Shown here: piece after piece, positions 18,026 through 27,700 of the stretch
Numbering within the stretch: the stretch's first letter is position 1
Layout of the letters: each line of letters starts with the position of its first letter
Assembly (NCBI GenBank): GCA_027623095.1
Contig: JAQBVM010000033.1
Location: 1-33,769, forward strand
DNA: 33,769 nt
Reading direction: 5' to 3'
DNA from: Verrucomicrobiota bacterium
GTDB lineage: Bacteria; Verrucomicrobiota; Verrucomicrobiia; Limisphaerales; SIBE01
Program-made: the position numbers and the translations under genes
Notes under the pieces: generated by a model
Told to the model about the DNA's origin: nothing
The model's input: the letters and a program-made list of their open reading frames with translations, nothing else
Databases searched by the model: none

Positions 18026-19679
18026 TCGTATCGCCTGGGATGTCATTCTTCCTCAAAGGTATGTCCAAAGTGAACACGGCGCCGCAATTTACACCGTCGC
18101 TATGCACCTTGAGTTGTCCGCCTATTTCCTGGGCGGCCAGCGCCGAGCTATGCAAACCAAAGCCGTGCCCTTTTCGCCGCGTGGTAAATCCATGTGAGAA
18201 AATCCGCGTTAGATTCTCTTTCGGAATCCCTATTCCATTATCCTGAACGATCACCCGCACACTGCGACCCTCATGCGCTTGGATGAATACGGTTAGTAGT
18301 TTTTCCGGCTTGACTGATTCCTGGACGGCGTATTTCGCATTATGGATCAAATTGACGATAATCTGGATAATCTTATGTTTATCGGCGGTGATTAGCGGCA
18401 CAGACTCGAATCGGCGCTCGATCGTCACGCCGTGTCGCGCCATGGCGGCTTCATGGATCTGAAGCGCGTCTTCCACAAGCGACTCAATCGACACTCGTTC
18501 CACCACCCCCGCCACGCGGGCATAGTTTTGCTGCATGCTGACAATGTCCTTAATGTGCTCGACGTTTCTGTACAACAACTCGAGTTCATTCAGCATGTTG
18601 ATGCGCTCCTCGGCCAACTGCTCACCGAGAGACGACAAAAATTGCGGCACCATTCGGCCCTTTGGATCCGACGACAGGAAAGCGCCGAGATCATCGGCGC
18701 GCTCTTGAAGCAAGCCCGCCAACCTCTGCACACTTGTGACTTCCGATTTTCGAACTGAATCCCGCAGCAACGTCGTCGATACGTTGACACTGTTTAAGAC
18801 ATTGCCGACGTTGTGAAGCACCCCGGTGGCAACCTCCGCCATACCCGCCTGCCGCGACGCTTCGAGCAGTTCCCGATGCGCGACCTCCAAGCGTTTCTCA
18901 GCCCTTTCCCGTTCCGCAACTTCGTGCTGGAGCGCGACAACGCGCTGTTCGAGTTCGCGCCGGGCCTTCTGCAGGGCCTCGTCCTGCGACTCAATCTGGC
19001 CGAGCATCTGATTAAACGCATCGGTGAAGAGTCCGAGTTCATCGTCGCCCACCTTCAAAGCCCTTGCGGAATAGTCCTTCCTTTCCGCAATGCTCCTCGC
19101 GGTGTCCGCAAGCTTCAGAATTGGATCGGAAATCACGCGCTGGAGGCGGCTGGAAAGGGCCAGGGTCAAGAGAATCGAGCCCACTAGCACGGCGGCGAGC
19201 ACGCCCAAATGGAACCGAATAATCCGGCTGTAGGCTTTGCGATACTCTGAGACAAGAAAAACCGTTCCAATCATTTCGGAATTGGACCAAACAGGACGCA
19301 TCTCCACCAAGTAGTCTCCTACAAAACGCCCTTCCGGTTCTGCTTGAGGCTCGATTCCAGGATCCACCAGCGGAGTTCCGTACTTGGCGAAAAGTGTGCC
19401 GTTCGTTCGAACAATCCAAGCTGCCAGGACGTCGGTCTTTGCTTCGAGGGCATTCAATATCTCGTTCGCATCTTTTTCACTATCAAAGGACAACGACACA
19501 TTGCATTGGCTTGCGATAATCTCCGAAAGCGCTTTGGCGTCCCGTTCAAACGTTCTCTTGAACGTTGCGAGCTGAAACGCGAAGAGCGAAATGGTGGCGA
19601 TCAACAGAACGACCGTCGAGGTCAACAAAATGACAAGCGTCACTTTCCGTCGAATCGGTGTCTTTTTGAGGAAATTCAC
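18006..19679 (-). CDS. Membrane sensor histidine kinase with CHASE8-like periplasmic domain, HAMP, HisKA-like and HATPase
   Basis: N-terminal TM; FQLATFKRTFERDAKALSEIIASQCNVSLSFDSEKDANEILNALEAKTDVLAAWIVRTNGTLFAKY (CHASE8-like); second TM and HAMP; GMAEVATGVLHNVGNVLNSVNVS (H box); LIHNAKYAVQES; DNGIGIPKENLTRIFSHGFTTRRKGHGFGLHSSALAAQEIGGQL. Confidence 0.93.
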   Translation of the reverse strand: MNFLKKTPIRRKVTLVILLTSTVVLLIATISLFAFQLATFKRTFERDAKALSEIIASQCNVSLSFDSEKDANEILNALEAKTDVLAAWIVRTNGTLFAKYGTPLVDPGIEPQAEPEGRFVGDYLVEMRPVWSNSEMIGTVFLVSEYRKAYSRIIRFHLGVLAAVLVGSILLTLALSSRLQRVISDPILKLADTARSIAERKDYSARALKVGDDELGLFTDAFNQMLGQIESQDEALQKARRELEQRVVALQHEVAERERAEKRLEVAHRELLEASRQAGMAEVATGVLHNVGNVLNSVNVSTTLLRDSVRKSEVTSVQRLAGLLQERADDLGAFLSSDPKGRMVPQFLSSLGEQLAEERINMLNELELLYRNVEHIKDIVSMQQNYARVAGVVERVSIESLVEDALQIHEAAMARHGVTIERRFESVPLITADKHKIIQIIVNLIHNAKYAVQESVKPEKLLTVFIQAHEGRSVRVIVQDNGIGIPKENLTRIFSHGFTTRRKGHGFGLHSSALAAQEIGGQLKVHSDGVNCGAVFTLDIPLRKNDIPGDTNDRQPE

Positions 19680-20299
19680 GGTTTTCCTCCATTTCGATTC
19701 GGCGGCTGTTCGACTATTCGTCTGGCCAATTGCAACACTCTCGACGTAACCTCCAAATTCGCGCTGGAGATGGCCGGTGGATTAGCGTCGAACTTCACGT
19801 TCTCGTTGATCACGAGAAAACTGAACATTCCCCCGTTCTCGGTAAAACCGCTCTCCTCACCGACCGTCAAGACACTTGACCAACCAATCCTTCTTAGAAT
19901 CGCTTTCGCGTCTTGCCCTTTTCCAACAAAGACAATCTGGAATCCCGTAAAGTCGTCTGCAGCCCTTGATCGGCGCACTTCAATCCTGCGTCCATGAACT
20001 CTTTTCTCTCCGGCAATTCTTTCAAGCGCACTGGCAACCAGGTCATTCCCAACAACTCCGATCACAAAAGGAACCGACGGATTCGCAAACGTATTTGACG
20101 GCCACGTCGCATAGGTTCCAAAATTGAAAACATAGACAGCTTTGACTTCATGCTCCGGAGCGACAATCTCTGCAGCACGTTCTGCCCCAATCCCGTTCAA
20201 CAATAAGGAGACCGATAAAAAACCAAGCGCGACACGCAAACCGGATGCGATGAATCTGGAGCGTCTGAAAACTCCGGCCTGCGAGACTGGCCCTCTCAT
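19676..20299 (-). CDS. YfiR family periplasmic protein (start 20299 preferred over ORF-track start 20431)
   Basis: EHEVKAVYVFNFGTYATWPSNTFANPSVPFVIGVVGNDLVASALERIAGEKRVHGRRIEVRR...FQIVFVGKGQ...VLTVGEESGFTENGGMFSFLVINENVKFDANPPAISSANLEVTSRVLQLAR; 4-bp overlap with the kinase gene. Confidence 0.9.
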   Translation of the reverse strand: MRGPVSQAGVFRRSRFIASGLRVALGFLSVSLLLNGIGAERAAEIVAPEHEVKAVYVFNFGTYATWPSNTFANPSVPFVIGVVGNDLVASALERIAGEKRVHGRRIEVRRSRAADDFTGFQIVFVGKGQDAKAILRRIGWSSVLTVGEESGFTENGGMFSFLVINENVKFDANPPAISSANLEVTSRVLQLARRIVEQPPNRNGGKP

Positions 20300-20528
20300 C
20301 GGAGTCTTCTCCAAATCAGAAACCGCACGCAGCCCTGCGAAATTCAGGCCGCGCCCGTCCCTGATCACCTTGCTCTGATCCGAGCGAGGCGATCTCTTTC
20401 GAGTCCATTCTTCTTGGGGCTCAATTCCCATTTGAGGGTCGATTCGATTTCGATCAAAGGCGCAAAGTCACCGTAAATTATGCCGCACATTCCACTTCCA
20501 CATCCTTAATCAAAATCACGCATCCCAA

Positions 20529-21788
20529 TCAAGGAACAGAGACTCGAGCGATCGAAATCGTGCCCAGTTGAATTCCTCCAAATCCATAGGTTCCCGAGAA
20601 TTTATGTGTGGAGGGATTCAGGGCGCCGTCGATTGAGAGCACGCCGGGTATGGTCGTGCCCGGAAGCGTGAACTCTGTGGTCGCCGAAACTTTGTTCGAA
20701 GCATCAATTATTGCAAATGTCCCGCCACCGCCAACGACCGTAGAAAACGTATAAACAAACACGGTTCCGTCAGCGGCTAAAATGAGCGAGGCATCGCCGG
20801 CTAGCAGGCCACCGAACGTTCCCTCATAATAGCCCGAGCTAGATTCGTGAATTCCAGTTGCTTCCTTTAGAACTCCTCCGAAGGTTTCGGTTGTTGCGTT
20901 GGTGCTCGCGAACGAGCCTGAGACCGCGTCTCCCGCGAACACACCCTTGAGGGTGCCACCGCGTGTGCTGGGGACCTCAAAACTGTTATCCACCGAAACA
21001 GTGAAATTTGTCGCCACCATTCCCTGCCCCTGAACCGGGCTATAGCCAAGCATTACCGCCTTGCCGTCTGAATTCACCATCACAGCGAAACCTCCGCTCG
21101 CCTCCTGCCCGGCGAACCGGCCAAGGAAGATCCCACGGGGTGGGCCCGACGGTTCACTGATAGAAACCTGCGCAGAGTCGCTTGTGACGGATCCAACAGA
21201 GTTCGAAATCACCACATCATAGCGGCCCGCGGAACCGGCATCCAAATTTTCCAAGGTCAGTGTCGCTCCGGTTGCGCCCGTAAGACTGGCACCATCTTTC
21301 CGCCATTAGAAAAGAAGCTCGCTCGATCCGGTCGCGTTGACGGAGAGGGTAGCCGCACCACCCGGCGCGACGCTCAATCCCGCTGGCTGGGTGAGAATAC
21401 TGGGGCGGACGAAACGAATTCGATAAAAAACCGGCGCTCCGCCGACCGTGTCCGTCACGCTTGCATCAGCCGTCGGCTCCCCAAAGTTATTCCAAGCGCC
21501 CCCGCTCAACTCCGTGGTTTTCTCGATCTGAACTAAGCCCAATCCGGCCGCCCAAGACACCTTGATCTGTCCGGCGCCTTTTTCTATAGACAACAGAGCG
21601 CAATAAGCCGGGTGCAAAACGACTTGAAGCAATAGGATTGCCAAAACGAATGCGGCCTGCCGACGAAATGGACCATTCCGTTTTACAGTTTCTTGAATTC
21701 TCATTTTTCGCTGTTCCGGATTTCGATTCCGTCCTCCTCTTATAGATGACGCCCGCTTTCTCGTCCACACGGAAACCAAACAGTCCAA
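20529..21788 (-). pseudogene. Secreted Ig-like-domain protein split by one in-frame TAA (21306-21308)
   Basis: The same frame reads ...PSILTQPAGLSVAPGGAATLSVNATGSSELLF-stop-WRKDGASLTGATGATLTLENLDAGSAGRYDVVISNSVGSVTSDSAQVSI, an Ig-like repeat interrupted where a QW(R/K)KDG motif is expected; C-terminal part is glycine/threonine-rich beta-structure. Confidence 0.85.
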
Positions 21789-21875
21789 ATTGACTCCGGA
21801 CGATTACCAAGCCCGCTCTTTCTTCGTCGCATGGCTTGCGATTTGAAACGGCAAAGTTAGACTCCGAAAAAACCT

Positions 21876-22454
21876 ATGAAAGAGGAGATTAATGAGATCG
21901 AAGAGTCCTTGCGCACGGTGGAGTTGTTCCCAACACTAGACGAGGTCGTGAAGGTTCGCGGTTTGGACCGAGCTAAACTAACAGTCGGTTTGAAGCTTCA
22001 GGGCGAGCGGATGGATCATTCAGCGCGTGAAGAGGTTTTGATCACCGACGGAACAAAAGGCGCCATGTGGAATGTTCCTTCATTGCGGGCGCTTTTCCGT
22101 GGCGATAAAGTTGCGCCGACTATGCCCAATGAGCCGCCTCCGGCATATTTGCCGCATTTTTTCTACATTGAACTCCATGTTGTTACTTTCTGCGACGCAT
22201 TTGGCGATAAAACGGACGGTGAGTTTGAGGAAGCATACAGCAACCTGAGACGCCGCCCAGATGGCAAATCTCTCGGCGCCCTTCATTTCTTTCTATGGCA
22301 GGTGGCTGCCGGGTTACTTGGGAAGAGGACGGTCAGCGCTAATGAATTTGATGCGATCTTCGGTCGGTTGACAAAGTCAGCCCGCACCTTTCGAGCGGGT
22401 GTTGTGTCGCGAAACTACATTGGTGTCGTGCGCCAATATGGCCTGCCCAAGTAA
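21876..22454 (+). CDS. Hypothetical protein, 192 aa
   Basis: Continuous ORF MKEEINEIEESLRTVELFPTLDEVVKVRGLDRAKLTVGLKLQGERMDHS...RNYIGVVRQYGLPK; no family recognised. Confidence 0.65.
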   Translation: MKEEINEIEESLRTVELFPTLDEVVKVRGLDRAKLTVGLKLQGERMDHSAREEVLITDGTKGAMWNVPSLRALFRGDKVAPTMPNEPPPAYLPHFFYIELHVVTFCDAFGDKTDGEFEEAYSNLRRRPDGKSLGALHFFLWQVAAGLLGKRTVSANEFDAIFGRLTKSARTFRAGVVSRNYIGVVRQYGLPK

Positions 22455-22595
22455 ATTCCAATGTGGCAACGGTTGCTCAAAGCCGAAATCACGGTCACAA
22501 TACTCCCGCGCGCGTCCGTGAAAGCCTGTGGGAGAACTTCAGTTTTCTGTGAGAGAATAAGACTCCGGTCGAACTAATTCTTTGGTGGATTCCAG

Positions 22596-22620
22596 GGTTC
22601 GACGGGAACCTCACGCTCCC
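22596..22620. repeat. Palindromic repeat family 2, single-arm remnant
   Basis: GGTTCGACGGGAACCTCACGCTCCC resembles the right arm at 30830-30843 and 7682-7704. Confidence 0.6.
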
Positions 22621-22683
22621 ATTTTCGACGCAATCGAATCCGTGCTGTTCATTTCTGGCAGAGCAGGTATATGAATTTGCTCC

Positions 22684-24297
22684 ATGAGCCCAAGTATTTT
22701 CTTGATCGCATTTTTAGGCCTGTCTCGTTCAGTCTCTTCTTCCGTTCCGGCGGAGACTTCGAATTCGGAGATTCGAAAGCCCAACTTCGTCGTGATTGTC
22801 GCGGATGACATGGGGTATTCGGATCCTGGCAGCTACGGTGGCGAGATTCAGACTCCGAATCTCAATGCTCTTGCGGCTGACGGAATTCGATTCACTCAGT
22901 TCTACAACACCGCTCGATGCTGGCCTTCGAGGGCGAGCATTCTAACAGGTTATTATGCGCAGCAGGTGCGACGGGATGCGCTCCCCGATCTCGCGGGAGG
23001 GGCGGGTACGAAACGTCCGGGTTGGGCACGACTGTTGCCGCAACTGCTTCGGCCCCTCGGTTACCGCAGTTATCACTCTGGAAAATGGCATGTCGATGGC
23101 AAAGTTTTGGACGGTGGCTTTGAACGCTCGTATTCGCTGAATGATCACAACCGATTCTTCAATCCCAAACAGCATACATTGGATGATCGTCCACTGCCCG
23201 CTGTGGCGCCGGACAGCGGTTATTACGCCACGACCGCCATTGCCGATCACGCGATCGCCATGCTTAAGGAACATCGAAATCAGCGCCGAGACGAGCCATT
23301 CTTTCTGTACCTCGCATTCATCTCGCCGCATTTCCCGCTGCACGCGCTGCCTGAAGATATCGCTGTTTACGAGAATCGGTATGCTGCCGGATGGGATGTT
23401 GTCCGGCGCGAACGATATGATCGCTTGCTGGAGATGGGATTGATTCGGGGCGGTTTGCCACCCCTGGATTCGGAAATCATTCCGAGCTGGAATTTTGAGG
23501 AAGCAAAGCTGCATGAACAGATCGAACCGGGAGAAGTCGGCCATGCGATTCCGTGGGACCGATTAAACGATGCGCAAAGGCGGTTCCAAGCCGCAAAAAT
23601 GGCAATCCACGCCGCAATGGTGCATCGCATGGATATTGAGATCGGGCGTGTCACCGATCAACTCAAGGCGATGGGCGCTTTTGAGGATACGGTCATCCTT
23701 TTTGTTTCGGATAATGGGGCAAGCGCCGAGCAGATCATTCGGGGAGAGATGCACGACAAATCGGCTCCTTTGGGTTCTGCGAAATCGTATCTTTGTCTCG
23801 GACCGGGTTGGTCAACCGCCGCCAACACACCGCATCGTCTTCATAAGTCTTGGGTGCATGAAGGCGGCATCTCCACGCCGTTGATTGTACACTGGCCAAA
23901 AGGCATTTCAGCAAAGAACGAGTTGCGCCATAACCCGGGGCACGTGATCGACCTCGCTCCGACAATTCTGGACCTAGCTGGCGGGCAGTGGCCAACAGTT
24001 TTTGATGGCAAAACGGTTCCTCCAAATCCCGGAAAAAGCCTCGTGCCGGTGTTTGCGAACGACAACTCGGTGAACCGCGACCATTTGTGGTGGTATCATG
24101 ACCGCAACCGGGCGATCCGTAAGGGAAACTGGAAGCTTGTCGCCGATCATCAAAACTCGTGGGAACTCTATGACCTGGGTTCGGACCGTTCCGAATCCAT
24201 TAACCTCGCCGCATCGCATCCTGAAATCGTTCGAGAGCTGGAGCGGGAATGGACAAAACACGCGGACGAATTTCGCGCGGTAGCGGAAGGTGATTAG
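22684..24297 (+). CDS. Sulfatase (arylsulfatase A-like), secreted
   Basis: KPNFVVIVADDMGYSDPGSYGGEIQTPNLNALAADGIRFTQFYNTARCWPSRASILTGYY with CxPSR formylglycine signature; YRSYHSGKWHVDG; VSDNGAS. Confidence 0.96.
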   Translation: MSPSIFLIAFLGLSRSVSSSVPAETSNSEIRKPNFVVIVADDMGYSDPGSYGGEIQTPNLNALAADGIRFTQFYNTARCWPSRASILTGYYAQQVRRDALPDLAGGAGTKRPGWARLLPQLLRPLGYRSYHSGKWHVDGKVLDGGFERSYSLNDHNRFFNPKQHTLDDRPLPAVAPDSGYYATTAIADHAIAMLKEHRNQRRDEPFFLYLAFISPHFPLHALPEDIAVYENRYAAGWDVVRRERYDRLLEMGLIRGGLPPLDSEIIPSWNFEEAKLHEQIEPGEVGHAIPWDRLNDAQRRFQAAKMAIHAAMVHRMDIEIGRVTDQLKAMGAFEDTVILFVSDNGASAEQIIRGEMHDKSAPLGSAKSYLCLGPGWSTAANTPHRLHKSWVHEGGISTPLIVHWPKGISAKNELRHNPGHVIDLAPTILDLAGGQWPTVFDGKTVPPNPGKSLVPVFANDNSVNRDHLWWYHDRNRAIRKGNWKLVADHQNSWELYDLGSDRSESINLAASHPEIVRELEREWTKHADEFRAVAEGD

Positions 24298-24334
24298 GAA
24301 GCCGGGCGCGGCGATTGATTTCTCTGCCAAATCA

Positions 24335-24353
24335 CTAGAGTCAAGGACTCTAG
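24335..24353. other. Perfect short hairpin CTAGAGTC-AAG-GACTCTAG after the sulfatase gene
   Basis: 8-bp perfect inverted repeat with 3-nt loop, 38 nt after the stop codon; no U-tract follows. Confidence 0.6.
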
Positions 24354-24754
24354 CTGCACGCTCACCTTCCGGCAATACTGCTTCGAAACTCAACTTCAAA
24401 ACGATCGCGTCACACGCGAGAAGCCGCTAAAAAGCATTCCACTGCAAAACATCTCCGATTAACCGTGAAGACCGAGAATTTCCTGCGTCTCGGCGATTTC
24501 AAGCTGGTCAAAACGCCGGTATTCAAGACTGGTCTTGGTTAGGATTCCTCAATGCCCAGGGCAAGCCGATACTTCGTTCGGGGTTTATCACGGCTTCGTT
24601 TTCGGACTGCCAACGCGAGGATTTGGGGCTTGACGTGTCGGTGTTGCTTTTATAGAGAAGGAGCTCGACCAAGCCCGACAAGTTGCTTCCCAGGGTGGAG
24701 TCGCGCGCTTCCATGGGGAAGCCGAACTCAGTCGAGAATGAATACTCAACGAAC

Positions 24755-27700
24755 ATGAAAAAAAACAAACGAACTCTGCCATCCTTTGCGAGATTGACCG
24801 GGGGACTTCTCCTCGCGATGTTGACAACACCTCTGACGGCGCAATTGGCCTTCAGCCCGCCCGATGGGGGATGGAACTATCTTTATAAAGGTGATGCTGT
24901 CAAATATGCACCTCCCGGCGAAGGTTTTGCCTCTTTGGACGGAACCTGGAGTCATGACAATGGTTCTGATGCGTGGGACGGGTCAGGGATTGGAGGCACT
25001 TTCGGCGCTGACAATCGTCCCGGCGGCGCAATGATTATCACCGAAGGGGACACTACATTCCTTCGGATTCAGGACACAGGCGATCCTCGAGACTTTGGCT
25101 ATGCGGATCCGTCCTCCAACCGAAAAGTGTACCTAGGACACGATTTAACCAATGACGGAGCCGCCGAGACGATTATGGACGATGGGGTCACTCTGATCTT
25201 TCGCGCTCGGATTCCAACTTCAGGTCCATTGGATCCATTGCATCGCGATGGACAACAAGCGAATGGCATCCAGCCCTATCCGAAAACGGGCGACGGATAT
25301 GTGACCTCCGACGGAGGGAAGGGGAATTTTGTGATCAAGCAAGCCGCGGGAGGCGCCATTGCTTTTTCGCTCACGACCGCCGCGGATACTCCTGGAGGCA
25401 ATCCAACGGATCGACCGACCGGTTTTACCGGTCTCAGTTTCAATGAATTCGCCGGCAATGCGATTTCCGGTAATGTCAACTTCGGTCAGGGAGACGGGGC
25501 CAATGTCATCCCGTTTGATCCGACCGTCTGGCACGAGTTTTGGGTCACCATCGAGAAGGACGCCGCCAGTGTCGGAACTCATGTTGCCAACTTCTATATC
25601 GATGGCAATGACTCTCCCGTGGTGTTTAAGATCACATCGGGACCCGGTTCGGATTTTGGGGGAAGTTACCTTGCCATGGGAGCCACCGCGACGCCGCAAA
25701 ATGCGGCTCTAGATATCGATTTCTTCGGAGTCAAGTTTGGAGCGGTCGCCCCGAAAGCCCGTACGTTTGGGCCCATAAATGGAGGTTGGAATTATGCCTA
25801 CGAGGGTGACAAGGCGACTTACGCGCCTCCAGGGGGTGAGTTCGCTTCATTGGATGGGACTTGGAGCCATGACAATGGTTCGGATGAGTGGGATGGCTCA
25901 GGCATCGGTGGCGCATTCGGCGATGCGAATCGTCCCGGAGGCGCCATGATCATTACTGAGGGCAACCTCAATTACTTGCGCATTCAGGACACAGGCGATC
26001 CGCGCGACTACGGTTACGCAGACCCGTCCTCGAACCGAAAAGTTTATCTGGGTCATGATCTTAGCGCCAACGGTGCAACAGAAACCGTCATGGATGACGG
26101 TGTGACCCTCAATTTCCGGGCGCGCATTCCGACATCCGGTTCGCTGGATTCTTTGCATCGGGATGGGCAGCAGGCGAATGGCGTTCAGCCCTATCCGGCA
26201 GGCGGTGACGGATACGTGACGTCCGATGGAGGCAAGGGGAACTTCGTGATCAAGCAGGCTGCGGGAGGCGCCATTGCTTTTTCGCTGACAACAGCTGCGG
26301 ACACTCCCGGGGGTAATCCAACGGATCGACCGACCGGTTTTAACGGTCTCAGCTTCAATGAATTCGCCGGCAACGCGATTTCCGGTAATGTAAACTTCGG
26401 CCAAGGAGACGGCGCCAACATTATCCCATTTGACCCCACCCAATGGCATGACATCTGGATCACAATCGAGAAAGATTCCGCCAACGTGGGCACGCATGTT
26501 GCCTCGATCTATGTGGATGGCAATCTGACTCCGAACGTCTTCAAGGTGACGTCGGGGCCAGGTTCGGATTTCGGCGGCAGCTATATCGCCATGGGATCCA
26601 CTGCGACTCCGCAAAACTCCGCCTTGGATATCGATTATTACCGCGTCAAATTCGGTGTCGTGCCGCCGACAGGCGCCATCAGGGAGAAGTTGGACATCCT
26701 CGACCTTTTGCCAGTCATCGCGGCATCCAATGTCAGTCCCTCAGCCGGTGTTACGTTCCGCGCGACCACCGACGGGTCCATTCCCAAGGAAAATATCAAG
26801 GTTGTGCTTAACGGGATCGATTATTCTTCGGCCCTGGAAGTGACCGGTAGCGAGAAAAATTGGAGTGTGGCGCTCAAGACTTTGCAGGAAAACCGTGTTT
26901 ACACCGGAGAGGTTCTTGTGCGTGGCTCTGGAGGTGGCACTCTTAGCGGTCTGCTTGCGTTCAATACATTCTCAAACAACAATCCCACATTCGAAGCCGA
27001 AAACTGGAATTTCGATCGTGGCCAGTTCATCAATAACCCTGGTCTCCCGTTCAGTGCGAACGGCTATTTTGACAAGGGCACGGGAGTGAATACCGAGGGG
27101 ATCGATTTCCATGAACTCTCCGCTGAGTTCGATATCAACACTCCAAATCCATTGCGATATCCCTTGAGTGGCAACATGCCAAACACCGTTCCAAACACCA
27201 ACGAAGCCGGACGCGCCAAATACGCGAATAATCCTGATGATGATTTCAGCGTGAACAACACGCAGGTCGGTGAGTGGTTGAATTATACCGGTAACTTCAC
27301 AACCGGCGACGCAAACATCTACCTCCGCGCGAGCGGCGGGAGTTTCGAGGTACAACTGGATCGCGTGACTTCCAGTGCAAGTCAAGCCAACCAAACCACA
27401 CAGAAGCTGGGAACGTTCAAGTCCCAAAGCGGTGGTGGATACGTCTGGGTTCCGTTGACCAACGATGCGGGGGCGCTTCAGGCGCTGCCGCTCAGCGGGG
27501 AAACCACCTTGCGAGCGACCATCCTATCCGGCAGCCCCGTATTAAACTTCTTCATGGTGACTCCCGCCGTGGAAGTGGTCATCCCCGGACCGACCGAAAC
27601 GACCCTTGTCGCCAAACTTGCCGGCACTCAGTTAACCCTTTCCTGGGAAGGCGGGGGCAGCTTGCAGTCCACTGCCGAACTGGGAGGGAATTGGTCTGCG

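Noticed and set aside
24630-24656. TTGACG … TATAGA promoter-like pair upstream of the large modular gene
   Set aside because: Spacer is 15 bp, short for a sigma-70 promoter; no independent support.
25898-26614. 238-aa minus-strand ORF, plus the similar ORF 25220..25699
   Set aside because: Both are antisense to the tandem 305-aa domains; their similarity to each other only reflects the duplicated DNA.
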